The notes beneath the pieces are model-generated. The model made no database searches. It was not told the DNA's origin and saw only the letters and a program-made list of their open reading frames with translations. A DNA stretch of 11,765 bases from CAYUYM01 sp964449305 (GTDB lineage: Bacteria; Bacteroidota; Ignavibacteria; SZUA-365; CAYQST01): positions 1-11,765 of the forward strand of contig CAYUYM010000114.1 in NCBI GenBank assembly GCA_964449305.1, given 5' to 3'. Positions 1 to 7,703 of this stretch are shown here, one piece after another (the first letter of the stretch is position 1; each line of letters begins with the position of its first letter). Position numbers and translations under genes: made by a program.

Positions 1-1
1 C

Positions 2-595
2 GACACCGCCGCGGCGTTCGTCCAACTGCGCATGGCTTTCCCCACCGGCAGCCGCGCATCCCTGTCCCTCGCCACCGCGATGCTTGCGAACCAGGTGCTC
101 GGTGGCTCCTCCGAATCCCTGCTGAGCCGCGCCCTGTGGAAGGATCACGTGGTGGCTCCGAATTTCTACTCCTCACTGAGCGTGTTCCAGGACAATGGCT
201 ACAGCGTCATCGCGGGTTCGGTCCCCATCACCCTGCTGGACTCGACCCTGACCCTCATCCACTCCAGTCTGCTCAGGATTCAGGATGGGAACATCGACAA
301 CGAGATGCTTGAAACCGCGCGGCGGCAGCTTCTCGGCAACAACATCAACGAGTTCTCCTCCACATCGCGCATGCTCGGCAAGCTCCGCGACATCGTGGCC
401 TACGGCCTGCCGCTGGAGCATTTCCAGACGCTTTATACCGATGTCCTTGCCACATCCAAATCCGCGGTGTCGTCCTGGGCCGCGAAATACCTCGATCCCT
501 TGAAGGCGACGATCTCGGCCTACGGAAATGCGGAGACGATCACCCCCATCCTTCACCGGCATTTCGGTCAGACACTCGACATTACCGTGAAATGA
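2..595 (+). CDS. M16 family zinc peptidase (insulinase/processing-peptidase type), C-terminal part, 5' end outside window
   Basis: The reading frame is open from the window edge (base 2) to TGA at 593-595, giving 198 visible residues, so the N-terminal half and the start are missing. The visible part resembles the second, C-terminal domain of M16B peptidases. It opens with a strand like 'VQLRMAFPTGSRAS', then 'MLANQVLGGSSESLLSRALWK', the family's GG..S.L...LR-type segment. Helices such as 'ETARRQLLGNNINEF' follow, and near the end comes 'AAKYLDPLKATISAYGNAE', the usual '..yl.p....vv.Gda..i' closure. The HXXEH zinc site of M16 enzymes sits in the N-terminal domain, so catalytic competence cannot be judged here. 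Such proteins are usually periplasmic or membrane-attached and degrade peptides. A plus-strand terminator follows at 674-704. Family placement is good; substrate is unknown. Confidence 0.8.
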   Translation, partial: DTAAAFVQLRMAFPTGSRASLSLATAMLANQVLGGSSESLLSRALWKDHVVAPNFYSSLSVFQDNGYSVIAGSVPITLLDSTLTLIHSSLLRIQDGNIDNEMLETARRQLLGNNINEFSSTSRMLGKLRDIVAYGLPLEHFQTLYTDVLATSKSAVSSWAAKYLDPLKATISAYGNAETITPILHRHFGQTLDITVK

Positions 596-673
596 CACGT
601 GCCACCCACTGCCGGACACGTACGGTGGGATGAACGCGGGCCCTCCCGCACTGGTGTGATTTGCACGACCCGA

Positions 674-704
674 CAAGCGACCGCTCCCGCGGTCGTTTGC
701 TTTT
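674..704 (+). terminator. Rho-independent terminator after the M16 peptidase gene
   Basis: An 11-bp stem pairs CAAGCGACCGC (674-684) with GCGGTCGTTTG (689-699). It has one G-T wobble and a TCCC loop, and is followed by CTTTTC. The T-tract lies on the plus strand, 79 nt past the peptidase stop codon; the minus strand has no T-run, so it works for the plus-strand gene. Confidence 0.75.
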
Positions 705-944
705 CGGGGCGGGGAGACAGTTTCGGAGCCAGGGTGGGTGGAAGGCCCTGATCGGGAACCCGGCACCCCATGGGACGGCGCACCACGGCTTGTTCACGGA
801 AGCACGTGCAGCCGGGCCTCACGCACGTCCGATGCAATGGCGGAGAATGGAATCACGCCCGGTGCGCCAGCAGGGAGGACCGCTCGTATGTGGGGCGATG
901 AAGCGTGGTCGCCTGCATCGGCGATCACGTGCAGACTGTCGGGC

Positions 945-972
945 AAAAAAAACGGCCGCGTGTGCGGCCGTT
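945..972 (-). terminator. Rho-independent terminator of the 1200-residue secreted protein gene
   Basis: Arms AACGGCCGC (951-959) and GCGGCCGTT (964-972) pair perfectly over 9 bp around a 4-nt loop. Eight A residues on the plus strand (945-952) become a U-tract in the minus-strand transcript. It lies about 20 nt past the stop codon at 993-995, so it clearly ends the minus-strand gene. Confidence 0.92.
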
Positions 973-992
973 GTGATGAGAATGGGATCGTG

Positions 993-3900
993 TTACTTCG
1001 TGAGCGTCATGCGTATCGTTCTGCGGGCGTCGCCGGAACGCAGCACGGCGATGTAGGTGCCGCTCGGTTGGTTGGTGGCCTGGAATTCCACAGTGTGATA
1101 GCCACCCGGAAGTGTGCCATCGACGAGGGTTTCCACATGGCGGCCGAAGGCATCGAAGATTTCGATGGTGGCGTGGCCGGCGGTGGGGAGTTCGAAGGCG
1201 ATGGTGGTTGACGGGTTGAACGGGTTGGGATAGTTCTGAAGCAGCGTGAGAGCGGCGGGATGCGGCACATTCTCCGCGCCGGTGATCGAGAAGCTGTGGA
1301 TGCGTTCCGACACGTTGGTGCCATCGCTGGCGATCACCTTGATCTTGTTGAGCCCCATGCCGGCGGCAAGCCAGGCCCGCGGAATGAGGAACTCGGTGGA
1401 GGTCTTTTCATACTGGATCAGCTTCCAGGTGGCACCGCCATCGCTGGAGAAGTACACCGTGTAGAAGAACTCCGTCTCGCCATCGGCATCCGAGGCCGAC
1501 CACTGCGCCGTCACACCATCGGCGGGGTTGACCACGCCACCCTCGGCCGGGGAGATGATGGATACGACTGGTGCGCCGCTGGTGGGTGTGCGTTCGAGAA
1601 GCACATTTCCATCCTTTTCCACGACGAGCTTCTTCGCGTTGTCGGGCCAGGGCACGACGAATGCGAAATACTCGGTGTCCATGATGGGGGTGCTTTCCTC
1701 GCCGTCTTCATCAAAGCCCTGTGATTTGAAGGTGGGCTTGTAGAGGTACTTCGCGATTTCCACATTCGAGGCATCGAGGACGCGGAAGGTGTGCGTGGCG
1801 AACTGATCCGGACACATGATGGATGGCGTCGCATCGTTGAGACGGACCCACGGGCCGAAGGAGAAGTTGCCGGATGCGCGATCCACGCTGCCTTCCACGA
1901 GCATGGCTTTCGGGACCACGGCCTTGGCGAACTGCCCACGCTTCCCACCCGTGAAGCTGGAGAAGCTCTGCAGCAGTTGGTTGTAGTCGTCGTCGCAGAT
2001 CCAGTTCATGAAGGTGTTGCCAAGCTTGCTGCCGCCCATGAAGCAGTGCACCTTCTGCACCTGGGAGGCCTTGTTGTGCTGCCCGTAGTTCATGAGCCTG
2101 CGGAGGTCGGCATCGATGCCATCGCTCACCTCCTTGCCGAGGCTGTAGAAGGCGATGTATTCCTCCTGGTTGAGCGTATCGAGGTCGCCCCTGCGGAGGC
2201 CGTAGGTGTGACCCAGGAGATGGACGAGGTACTTGTGATGCTCGATGGACGAGATCGACAGGTCGAGGATGCCCGACCAGTTGAGCATGGCCGTGGAGCG
2301 GTGATCGAAGTTGATGTAGCTGAGGCGGGAACGGAACCAGTTCGGGGCCACGGCGAACACATACCTGTCGAAGGCCGGATTGGCAGTACGCATGAGCTTG
2401 TAGGACTTCATCAGGAACCACTCCCAGGTCTCCTTCAGGAGGGAATCCGGGTTGATGAAGGTGCTCTGGAGCACGTCCTGGTTGTAGCTCATGTTCATCT
2501 GACCCGGCAGCATGGGCCATGCCTTCTCCATGAAGACACGTGCGCTGTCGGACCAGGTGCGGACGCGGTCGATGCGGTTGAGCGGGAAATTGTCCACCGG
2601 CTGGATGAACACCTTCGCCGTCGGGGTGCCTTCAGGACCATAGGCCGGGATGCGGGCCTTGAGCGTGGTCTCCCAGGTGTTGTTGGATTCACTCGCCTCC
2701 TGCACCAGACCCTTCGGGTGGGTGGGATCGGGCGGATCCACGATGGCCTTCACCTTGAGATCGCCCTTGATGATGGTCGGATCGTTGACGAACACCACGA
2801 GAGTGGGGGCGTCGAGCTTCGGCATGGTGTAGCGCGTCAGGGGTGTCTCAAAGTTCCAGTTGAGTCCAAGGTATGCCTTGTTCTCCACATAGAAGGTGTC
2901 ATACACGGCATTGTTCACCTGAACCTGCAGCCCGAAGGGCGTGGTGATGGGCTCGGTGTTCTGGATCGTCAGTTTGACGGCAAAGTACTTGCCTGCAACG
3001 ATGTCGGTGGCGCTGCCCTGGACCTGCATCACGCGCATGTCCACGATCTCGAGATCCGGGCCGGACTGTTCGCTGATGCTGACGATGAATGCCTCGGAGA
3101 TGCACTGCATGGCGGTGAAGAACACCTGCGCTGTGCCATTCAGGCTGTATTGCGACGGCATCTTGAACTTGAACGTGAAACCGCCGGTTGCATCGGTGAC
3201 GAGGATGCCCTTGTAAATGGAGTCACCAGCGACAATGACCGCATATGCCACTTCGACGCCTGCCGTGTCCGTCCCCGTCAGCGAATTGTACACGTGCCCG
3301 GTGAAGGTGACTTCGTCATCGTCATTTGCAACGATGATGTCCTTGTCCCCGACAACGTCCAGCCAGTATGAGGCTCCCGGGAGTTTGGTGCGCAGGTAGG
3401 GTTTGTACTTGATGTTGCCGCGCACGTCCGCAGGATCGGGGCCGGAGCATTTGCCCCACCAGTTGCGTGTTGCGTCGATGGAATCAGCGCCATTGTTCGA
3501 CATTGTTGCAGCACCGCCGGGATCGCGTTGGAAATCGTTGAAGTGAACCCTCACGTTTCCAACATTCGCAGGATCGAAGCCGTCGGCGAGCGGGGAGATG
3601 AAGAGCAGGGTTGTGGGATCGAAGGCATTGTACTGCACGGTGGAACCGTTGGTGAAGCGCAGGTTGGCGTAGGTCTTGAACGTCGAATTCTCCACGCGCG
3701 ACGGGACATCCTTCGGCGACAGCGACAGCTGCGCGCTTTCGCTGAACTCGGTGCTGTCCACATCGTTCGCATAGACGTTGGATCCCATGCCCACGATACA
3801 CTTCCGCATGATGCTCACACCATTGAGCTCGGTTTCACCAAGAAAAGTACAGCCATAGGCTTCGAGGTTCTTGGCGGTCTGACCGATGTAGGCGATATCG

Positions 3901-4595
3901 TCCGAGGCGTATCGGTCCACGAAGCAGTTGCGCATGATGACGGGATCGGGACCACGGAGGTAGAGATCGGCACCGATGATGCGGAAATTCGTGAACGGGC
4001 CGGCTGTGCCGGAGCAGTCAACGAGGATGTGGCGGAGCATGCCGCCGTTCGCTTCCAAGATTCCATGGGGAACAACACTGGGATCATCACTTGCATACAC
4101 GATGAGTCGGGGTTCCTCCGAGCCGAGGCCAAGGGTGTCCCCAACGTCGGCACCCGTGGTGAACACCATGCGGCCGCCTGGATAGATCCACGTGCTGTCC
4201 ACGAAGAAGGATTTCTTGTTCATCGTATCCGGACGGAAAAGCATGCCCGCGATCTCACCGGCTCGTACATAGCCGTTCATGCAGGTGCCCTGAATGGCGG
4301 AACCGGAGGCGAGATACGCCTTCCACTCGAACAGGTAGGTGGAACCCACTGTCATGTTACGTGCCGTCAGGATCACCCCGTTGGGGTTCGTGAGGTTGTC
4401 GATCGTCCCGATCACCTTGCCTTTCACCATGAATTCCACCTTGGTGAAGGAAGGATTGAAGGGACCGGTGTACAAATCAGCCGTCGTCTGTCCAACGTAG
4501 ATCACCTGTCCATAGTACATCTGGGCCTGTGTCGCTGTCGGAAATGCAAGTCCGAGCAGGAACAAGGCGAGACCCAACGTTACAGCTCTTTTCAT
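993..4595 (-). CDS. Large secreted mosaic protein: beta-helix, CARDB-like, degenerate metalloprotease-like and Ig-like domains with T9SS-type C-terminal sorting domain
   Basis: 1200 residues; start chosen from GAGG at 4601-4604, 5 nt before ATG. Residues 1-24 are a signal peptide ending TATQA, leaving Q25 as the likely mature N-terminus. Residues ~120-401 look like a right-handed beta-helix closing with 'ATRNWWGKCSGPDPAD' (375-390), a common C-cap. ~418-505 is a carboxypeptidase-regulatory/Ig-like fold. ~513-645 is CARDB-like, with 'VQEASESNNT' at 631-640. ~655-880 resembles a secreted zinc protease, but the expected HExxHxxGxxH reads HLLGHTYGLRR (792-802): catalytic Glu is Leu793 and the third His is Arg802. 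~1005-1105 is Ig-like (SSDGGATW). 1117-1200 is a FlgD-like/T9SS sorting domain with 'NYPNPFNPST' (1121-1130). It probably acts on or outside the cell surface; no substrate can be named. It has its own terminator and appears monocistronic. The CDS and sorting domain are secure; the internal domain calls are by eye. Confidence 0.85.
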   Translation of the reverse strand: MKRAVTLGLALFLLGLAFPTATQAQMYYGQVIYVGQTTADLYTGPFNPSFTKVEFMVKGKVIGTIDNLTNPNGVILTARNMTVGSTYLFEWKAYLASGSAIQGTCMNGYVRAGEIAGMLFRPDTMNKKSFFVDSTWIYPGGRMVFTTGADVGDTLGLGSEEPRLIVYASDDPSVVPHGILEANGGMLRHILVDCSGTAGPFTNFRIIGADLYLRGPDPVIMRNCFVDRYASDDIAYIGQTAKNLEAYGCTFLGETELNGVSIMRKCIVGMGSNVYANDVDSTEFSESAQLSLSPKDVPSRVENSTFKTYANLRFTNGSTVQYNAFDPTTLLFISPLADGFDPANVGNVRVHFNDFQRDPGGAATMSNNGADSIDATRNWWGKCSGPDPADVRGNIKYKPYLRTKLPGASYWLDVVGDKDIIVANDDDEVTFTGHVYNSLTGTDTAGVEVAYAVIVAGDSIYKGILVTDATGGFTFKFKMPSQYSLNGTAQVFFTAMQCISEAFIVSISEQSGPDLEIVDMRVMQVQGSATDIVAGKYFAVKLTIQNTEPITTPFGLQVQVNNAVYDTFYVENKAYLGLNWNFETPLTRYTMPKLDAPTLVVFVNDPTIIKGDLKVKAIVDPPDPTHPKGLVQEASESNNTWETTLKARIPAYGPEGTPTAKVFIQPVDNFPLNRIDRVRTWSDSARVFMEKAWPMLPGQMNMSYNQDVLQSTFINPDSLLKETWEWFLMKSYKLMRTANPAFDRYVFAVAPNWFRSRLSYINFDHRSTAMLNWSGILDLSISSIEHHKYLVHLLGHTYGLRRGDLDTLNQEEYIAFYSLGKEVSDGIDADLRRLMNYGQHNKASQVQKVHCFMGGSKLGNTFMNWICDDDYNQLLQSFSSFTGGKRGQFAKAVVPKAMLVEGSVDRASGNFSFGPWVRLNDATPSIMCPDQFATHTFRVLDASNVEIAKYLYKPTFKSQGFDEDGEESTPIMDTEYFAFVVPWPDNAKKLVVEKDGNVLLERTPTSGAPVVSIISPAEGGVVNPADGVTAQWSASDADGETEFFYTVYFSSDGGATWKLIQYEKTSTEFLIPRAWLAAGMGLNKIKVIASDGTNVSERIHSFSITGAENVPHPAALTLLQNYPNPFNPSTTIAFELPTAGHATIEIFDAFGRHVETLVDGTLPGGYHTVEFQATNQPSGTYIAVLRSGDARRTIRMTLTK
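1210..1238 (-). repeat. Sorting-domain motif, DNA copy 1
   Basis: This 29-base stretch encodes the QNYPNPFNPS core of the C-terminal sorting domain. It differs by one base from the matching stretch at 9757-9785 in the other secreted protein gene. It is coding sequence shared by two paralogous C-terminal domains, not a mobile repeat. Confidence 0.8.
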
Positions 4596-4769
4596 GTGTT
4601 CCTCAAAATGTATGGGTGTAAAACGAGGTTTCGTGGGTGGTGTCGAGGGAAATACCGTTGAGGGATGCGAAAGTTGGAATCGTGAAAAACACTATATTCC
4701 GTGCAGTATCGTTCAATAAACTAACCAGAAGCGACGCGAAAAACAAGGCGAGAACAGGAGCTTTCACGC
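4596..4769. promoter_or_regulatory. Divergent promoter region between the secreted protein gene and birA
   Basis: This 174-nt spacer separates two divergent genes and must carry start signals for both. An A+T-rich core lies at about 4683-4726, unlike the GC-rich surroundings. It contains TATATT at 4693-4698 (plus) and, overlapping it, TATAGT at 4691-4696 (minus), either of which could be a -10 element. No convincing -35 box at normal spacing was found on either strand, so the exact promoters are not assigned. A ribosome site GAGG at 4601-4604 serves the minus gene and AGGAG at 4756-4760 serves birA. Confidence 0.4.
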
Positions 4770-5522
4770 ATGATCGGAGCGATTCGACACCATCTTTCCA
4801 CCACGCATTCCACAAACGCCGTCGCACGCGATCTTGTCACCCGCGGTGCCCACCATGGTACGCTGGTCACCGCGGAGGTGCAGTCTGCCGGCCGGGGACG
4901 CTTTGACCGGGTGTGGCACTCGGAACCGGGGGCGAACATCCTTGTCTCCTTCATCCTTCATCCCCGTCGGGCGATGGACGATTGGGGCGGTCTGCCGCTT
5001 CTCGCCGGCATCGCCGTGCAGGAGGCCATCGCCGAGGTCTCCTCCGTTCCAACCTGGCTGAAATGGCCCAATGACGTCTTCGTCGCCGATCGCAAACTCT
5101 GCGGCATCCTCGTGGAATCCGGGGTGATGGGTGAGGACCGCTGGGTGATCGCCGGCATCGGCATCAATGTCAATCAACGCGGGTTCCCCGTCGGCTGCCA
5201 TCACGAACCGACATCCCTGGCCCGTGAGGCCGGCGTGGACGTGTCCCGCCCCCTGCTTCTCGATGCGTTGTGCAGGCACTTGGATGCGTGGCTGGAGCGT
5301 TGGGAGCGGGCGGGGAATCCCGCCATCATCGACCGGTGGAAGAAGTCCAACAAGCTGTTCGGGCGGATGGTCGTCGCCGGGGATGGCGACGAGGTCCTGC
5401 CCGTGCGCATCATCGATCTTGCCGCCGATGGCAGCCTGATCGTGGAGGATGCCGATGGGACGCGGCGGGCCTTCTATGCCGGTGACATCTCCCTCCACCT
5501 GTCCCCTGGAGACCATCCATGA
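4770..5522 (+). CDS. birA: Biotin-[acetyl-CoA-carboxylase] ligase, class I (no DNA-binding domain)
   Basis: Cytoplasmic enzyme that makes biotinyl-5'-AMP from biotin and ATP and transfers biotin to the acceptor lysine of carboxylase carrier proteins. At 250 residues it carries the full catalytic set. STTHSTN (10-16) binds biotin. The GRGR loop (41-44), followed by RVWHS, closes over biotinyl-AMP. KWPND (98-102), GILVE (112-116) and GIGINVN (129-135) follow. The C-terminal ~200-248 ('GSLIVEDADGTRRAFYAGDI') is the small SH3-like domain. There is no N-terminal helix-turn-helix, so it is unlikely to repress biotin genes as the E. coli enzyme does. AGGAG at 4756-4760 lies 9 nt before the ATG. Its TGA overlaps the ATG of the cysteine desulfurase gene (ATGA), implying co-transcription and translational coupling. 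Confidence 0.95.
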   Translation: MIGAIRHHLSTTHSTNAVARDLVTRGAHHGTLVTAEVQSAGRGRFDRVWHSEPGANILVSFILHPRRAMDDWGGLPLLAGIAVQEAIAEVSSVPTWLKWPNDVFVADRKLCGILVESGVMGEDRWVIAGIGINVNQRGFPVGCHHEPTSLAREAGVDVSRPLLLDALCRHLDAWLERWERAGNPAIIDRWKKSNKLFGRMVVAGDGDEVLPVRIIDLAADGSLIVEDADGTRRAFYAGDISLHLSPGDHP

Positions 5523-6679
5523 CCCCCACCGACCGCATCTATCTCGACAATGCCGCCACCACGGCAGTTGATCCCGCCGTGCTCGATGCCATGCTGCCAT
5601 TCTTCACACGCCTCCACGGCAACGCGTCATCCATCCATCACGAGGGGCGCATGGCACGTGCCGCGGTGGAGACGGCGCGCACGCATGTCGCAGCCCTCTT
5701 CGGTGCGCAGCCGTCGCAGATCGTGTTCACATCAGGAGGCACGGAGTCGATCAACACCGTGTTTCACACACTCACCACCGAACCGCATGCACTGCCGGTC
5801 ATCACATCCACTGCCGAACATCATGCAACGCATGCCGCAACACACGCCGCGCAGGCCCGCGGCCGCCGCGTCACCATGCTCGGTGTGGACGCGACGGGCG
5901 CCATCTCCCTCCGTGAGCTGAACGAGGCCCTGGCAGCGGGACCCGCACTCGTCGCACTGCTGCATGGGAACAACGAGACCGGCGTCCTGCATCCGATCGG
6001 GGACTTCGCCTCGGCATGCGCCTCTGTCGGAGCGCGCCTCCTTGCCGACACCACGCAGACCCTGGGAAAGACGGATCTCGATGTGTCCCGCATGGGCTGC
6101 GACTACGCCACCGCCTCCGCGCACAAGCTGCACGGCCCGAAGGGCATCGGCGCACTCTGCATCCGCACCGGTGCACCAATCCAGCCCTTCATGCTCGGCG
6201 GCTCGCAGGAGCGGAACCGTCGCGGCGGCACGGAGGCCGTGCCCCTCATCGTGGGCTTCGGCGAGGCTGCCCGGCTTGCCCGGCAGAACCTCGATGCGAC
6301 GCAGGTGCGCTGGTCGGCGTTCAAGACGCAGATGATCGGGGCCATTCGCAAGGCCTTTCCGGAGGTGGTGGTCAATGCCGATGGTGCGCCGACACTCCAG
6401 AACATGGTCAGCGTGTCATTCCCGCAGGATCGGTATCCCCTGGATGGCAGCATGATCACCGTCAACATGGACCTCGAGGGCGTGGCCGTGTCCGGTGGCT
6501 CCGCCTGTGCTTCGGGAAGCGCCAAGCCGTCGCACGTGATGCTGGCCTGTGGGCATGATCCCGAGACAGCAGGCGCCACAGTCCGTCTGTCCTTCGGGCG
6601 GTTTACGAGTGAATCCGATGTCGTCATCGGAACGGAAACGCTTGTCCGCGTCGTCCGCAGGATGCTCGGCGGATCCTGA
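5519..6679 (+). CDS. Cysteine desulfurase, NifS/IscS family (PLP-dependent)
   Basis: 386 residues, normal for the family. It removes sulfur from L-cysteine to give alanine and an enzyme persulfide, supplying iron-sulfur cluster or other thio-cofactor assembly in the cytoplasm. Signatures in order: YLDNAATT (8-15); FTSGGTESIN (70-79); EHH (100-102), whose first His stacks on PLP; GNNETG (150-155); ADTTQTLGK (176-184), with Asp177 facing the pyridine nitrogen; SAHK (200-203), with Lys203 forming the PLP Schiff base; GGSQERNRRGGTEA (227-240); and SGGSACASGS (325-334), with Cys330 the persulfide cysteine. The start overlaps the birA stop by 4 nt, with GGAG at 5508-5511 seven bases before ATG. No IscU, IscR or Suf gene is adjacent, so IscS, NifS or a tRNA-thiolation role cannot be separated from sequence alone. 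No clear terminator follows in the 73-nt gap to the converging gene. Confidence 0.94.
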   Translation: MTPTDRIYLDNAATTAVDPAVLDAMLPFFTRLHGNASSIHHEGRMARAAVETARTHVAALFGAQPSQIVFTSGGTESINTVFHTLTTEPHALPVITSTAEHHATHAATHAAQARGRRVTMLGVDATGAISLRELNEALAAGPALVALLHGNNETGVLHPIGDFASACASVGARLLADTTQTLGKTDLDVSRMGCDYATASAHKLHGPKGIGALCIRTGAPIQPFMLGGSQERNRRGGTEAVPLIVGFGEAARLARQNLDATQVRWSAFKTQMIGAIRKAFPEVVVNADGAPTLQNMVSVSFPQDRYPLDGSMITVNMDLEGVAVSGGSACASGSAKPSHVMLACGHDPETAGATVRLSFGRFTSESDVVIGTETLVRVVRRMLGGS

Positions 6680-6752
6680 TACTGTGGCGAAAAAGGAAGG
6701 AGAAGGTGGGAAGGATTTCAACCAGCGTGGAGACCTTCCTCGAGCAAACTCA

Positions 6753-7703
6753 TCAACCCTTGAACTCCGTTGATAGAAGCAGCCCGTGGCGCAGGCCCCG
6801 CTCGCTGACCAGGATCTCCCCGATGCGGAAATGCAGCATCAGTTCCTCGAGGATGATGGCACCGGTGGCGATGATGTCGGCACGGCCGGGGGCGATGCCA
6901 TGACGTGAGACAAGCACCTCCGCCGGTGTGCGGAGAAGGAATCCGGTCAGGTCCGAGATGCGGGGCAGCGGAAGACGGTGTCCCGCGAGAACGGAGGAGT
7001 CGATGCCGGGAAGTCCAAGATCCAGTGCCGCCAGCGTGAGCGCAGTGCCGGCAACGGCCATCACGGTGGTCGCTGCCGGATCGAGCGGAAGCGTGAAGGT
7101 GAGGTCGGAGCGCACGATGTGCCTCAGGGCTGCGACGTCGTCCGGGTTTGGCGGCTGTGTCAATCCAAGCCGTTCCGAGAGGCGCACACTGCCGATGTCC
7201 CGGCTCACGATGGCGAGAAGCCCGTCCATCGTTTCCACCATGATCTCCGTCGACCCTCCGCCGACATCAATCACCGCGCGACGGGTGCCGCCATGGGGCA
7301 GACCGGAGACGACACCCGCATGGGTGAGTCGGGCCTCCTCAACCCCGCTGATGGGCCGGATGATCACCCCCGTCCTGCGCTGCATCGCCTTGAGAAACGC
7401 GCTGCGGTTCTCTGCATCACGCACTGCGGATGTGGCGACGGCGGTGATGTGCGTCGCCCCGTGATCCCCGGCAATGGCGGCATACTCTGTGAGAACAGCG
7501 GCACAGCGATCCGCTGCCTCCGGGGGGATGAGGCGGAAGCCGTCCACGCCGCCTCCCAGCCGGACGATGCGCTGGACATCGTGCAGCACCGTCATGCGTC
7601 CATCATCACCCACATCGGCGATCACCATGAGAATGGTGTTCGTCCCGATGTCGATCGCCGCGCGACGCGTGGCGGTCAGTGGCGGAGGATGCAGGCGGCC
7701 CAT
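6753..7703 (-). CDS. Ppx/GppA family phosphatase, single-domain (short) form
   Basis: 316 residues of the ASKHA-fold Ppx/GppA family, which hydrolyses exopolyphosphate and/or pppGpp. AAIDIGTNT (15-23) is the first phosphate loop, with Asp18. TAVATSAVRDAENR (87-100), ISGVEEARL (118-126) with the catalytic-region glutamates 122/123, DVGGGSTE (146-153; second phosphate loop), and AVAGTALTL (216-224) follow. Near the end come GIAPGRADIIATGA (269-282) and SERGLRHGLLL (300-310). It lacks the C-terminal HD-like domain of long E. coli-type Ppx/GppA and matches the ~300-residue form, so polyphosphatase versus pppGpp phosphatase cannot be decided. The start is fixed by GGAGG at 7708-7712 inside the end of prmA; the two genes overlap by 28 nt. 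It is the last gene of the minus-strand cluster. Confidence 0.92.
   Translation of the reverse strand: MGRLHPPPLTATRRAAIDIGTNTILMVIADVGDDGRMTVLHDVQRIVRLGGGVDGFRLIPPEAADRCAAVLTEYAAIAGDHGATHITAVATSAVRDAENRSAFLKAMQRRTGVIIRPISGVEEARLTHAGVVSGLPHGGTRRAVIDVGGGSTEIMVETMDGLLAIVSRDIGSVRLSERLGLTQPPNPDDVAALRHIVRSDLTFTLPLDPAATTVMAVAGTALTLAALDLGLPGIDSSVLAGHRLPLPRISDLTGFLLRTPAEVLVSRHGIAPGRADIIATGAIILEELMLHFRIGEILVSERGLRHGLLLSTEFKG

Larger units (their letters stand above)
596..992. other. Convergent intergenic region without a recognisable gene
   Basis: This gap of about 397 bases separates the ends of two converging genes. It holds the plus-strand terminator at 674-704 and the minus-strand terminator at 945-972. 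The roughly 240 bases between them show no tRNA, no gene with a family signature and no clear repeat. Open frames here run into the neighbouring gene on the other strand and carry no domain signal. A small GCGGG/CCCGC hairpin at 636-649 has no T-tract. Confidence 0.6.

Noticed and set aside
803..934. CACGTGCAG occurring at 803-811 and 926-934 in the intergenic gap
   Set aside because: Nine bases occurring twice in GC-rich DNA are not significant, with no spacing pattern or further copies to suggest operators or a CRISPR-like array.
661..1211. Plus-strand open frames in the intergenic gap (131 and 157 codons)
   Set aside because: They begin near or inside the plus-strand terminator or just after it, run through the minus-strand terminator and into the 3' end of a real gene. 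They have arginine/alanine-rich composition and no recognisable motif.
1791..3371. Long plus-strand open frame (526 codons) opposite the 1200-residue gene
   Set aside because: It is antisense to a gene with a signal peptide, recognisable domains, a ribosome site and a terminator. Its translation is His/Glu/Val/Gly-rich with no family motif, typical of an antisense shadow in GC-rich DNA.
3528..4661. Plus-strand open frame (377 codons) opposite the start of the 1200-residue gene
   Set aside because: Same reason: no domain signal, low-complexity antisense composition, and it runs through the minus gene's signal peptide and ribosome site.
4674..4698. TTGGAA...TATATT as a complete sigma-70 promoter for birA
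   Set aside because: The spacer is only 13 nt, too short for a normal -35/-10 pair. The TATATT alone is mentioned as a possible -10 element.
4764..5600. Minus-strand open frame (278 codons) across birA
   Set aside because: birA carries every catalytic motif on the plus strand; the antisense translation has none and would cross two coupled genes.
6702..6738. Possible terminator between the cysteine desulfurase and phosphatase genes
   Set aside because: Only 6 bp (GAAGGT with ACCTTC) pair around a loop of 25 nt. A T5 stretch for the minus strand lies too far away (6690-6694), so it is too weak to call for either gene.
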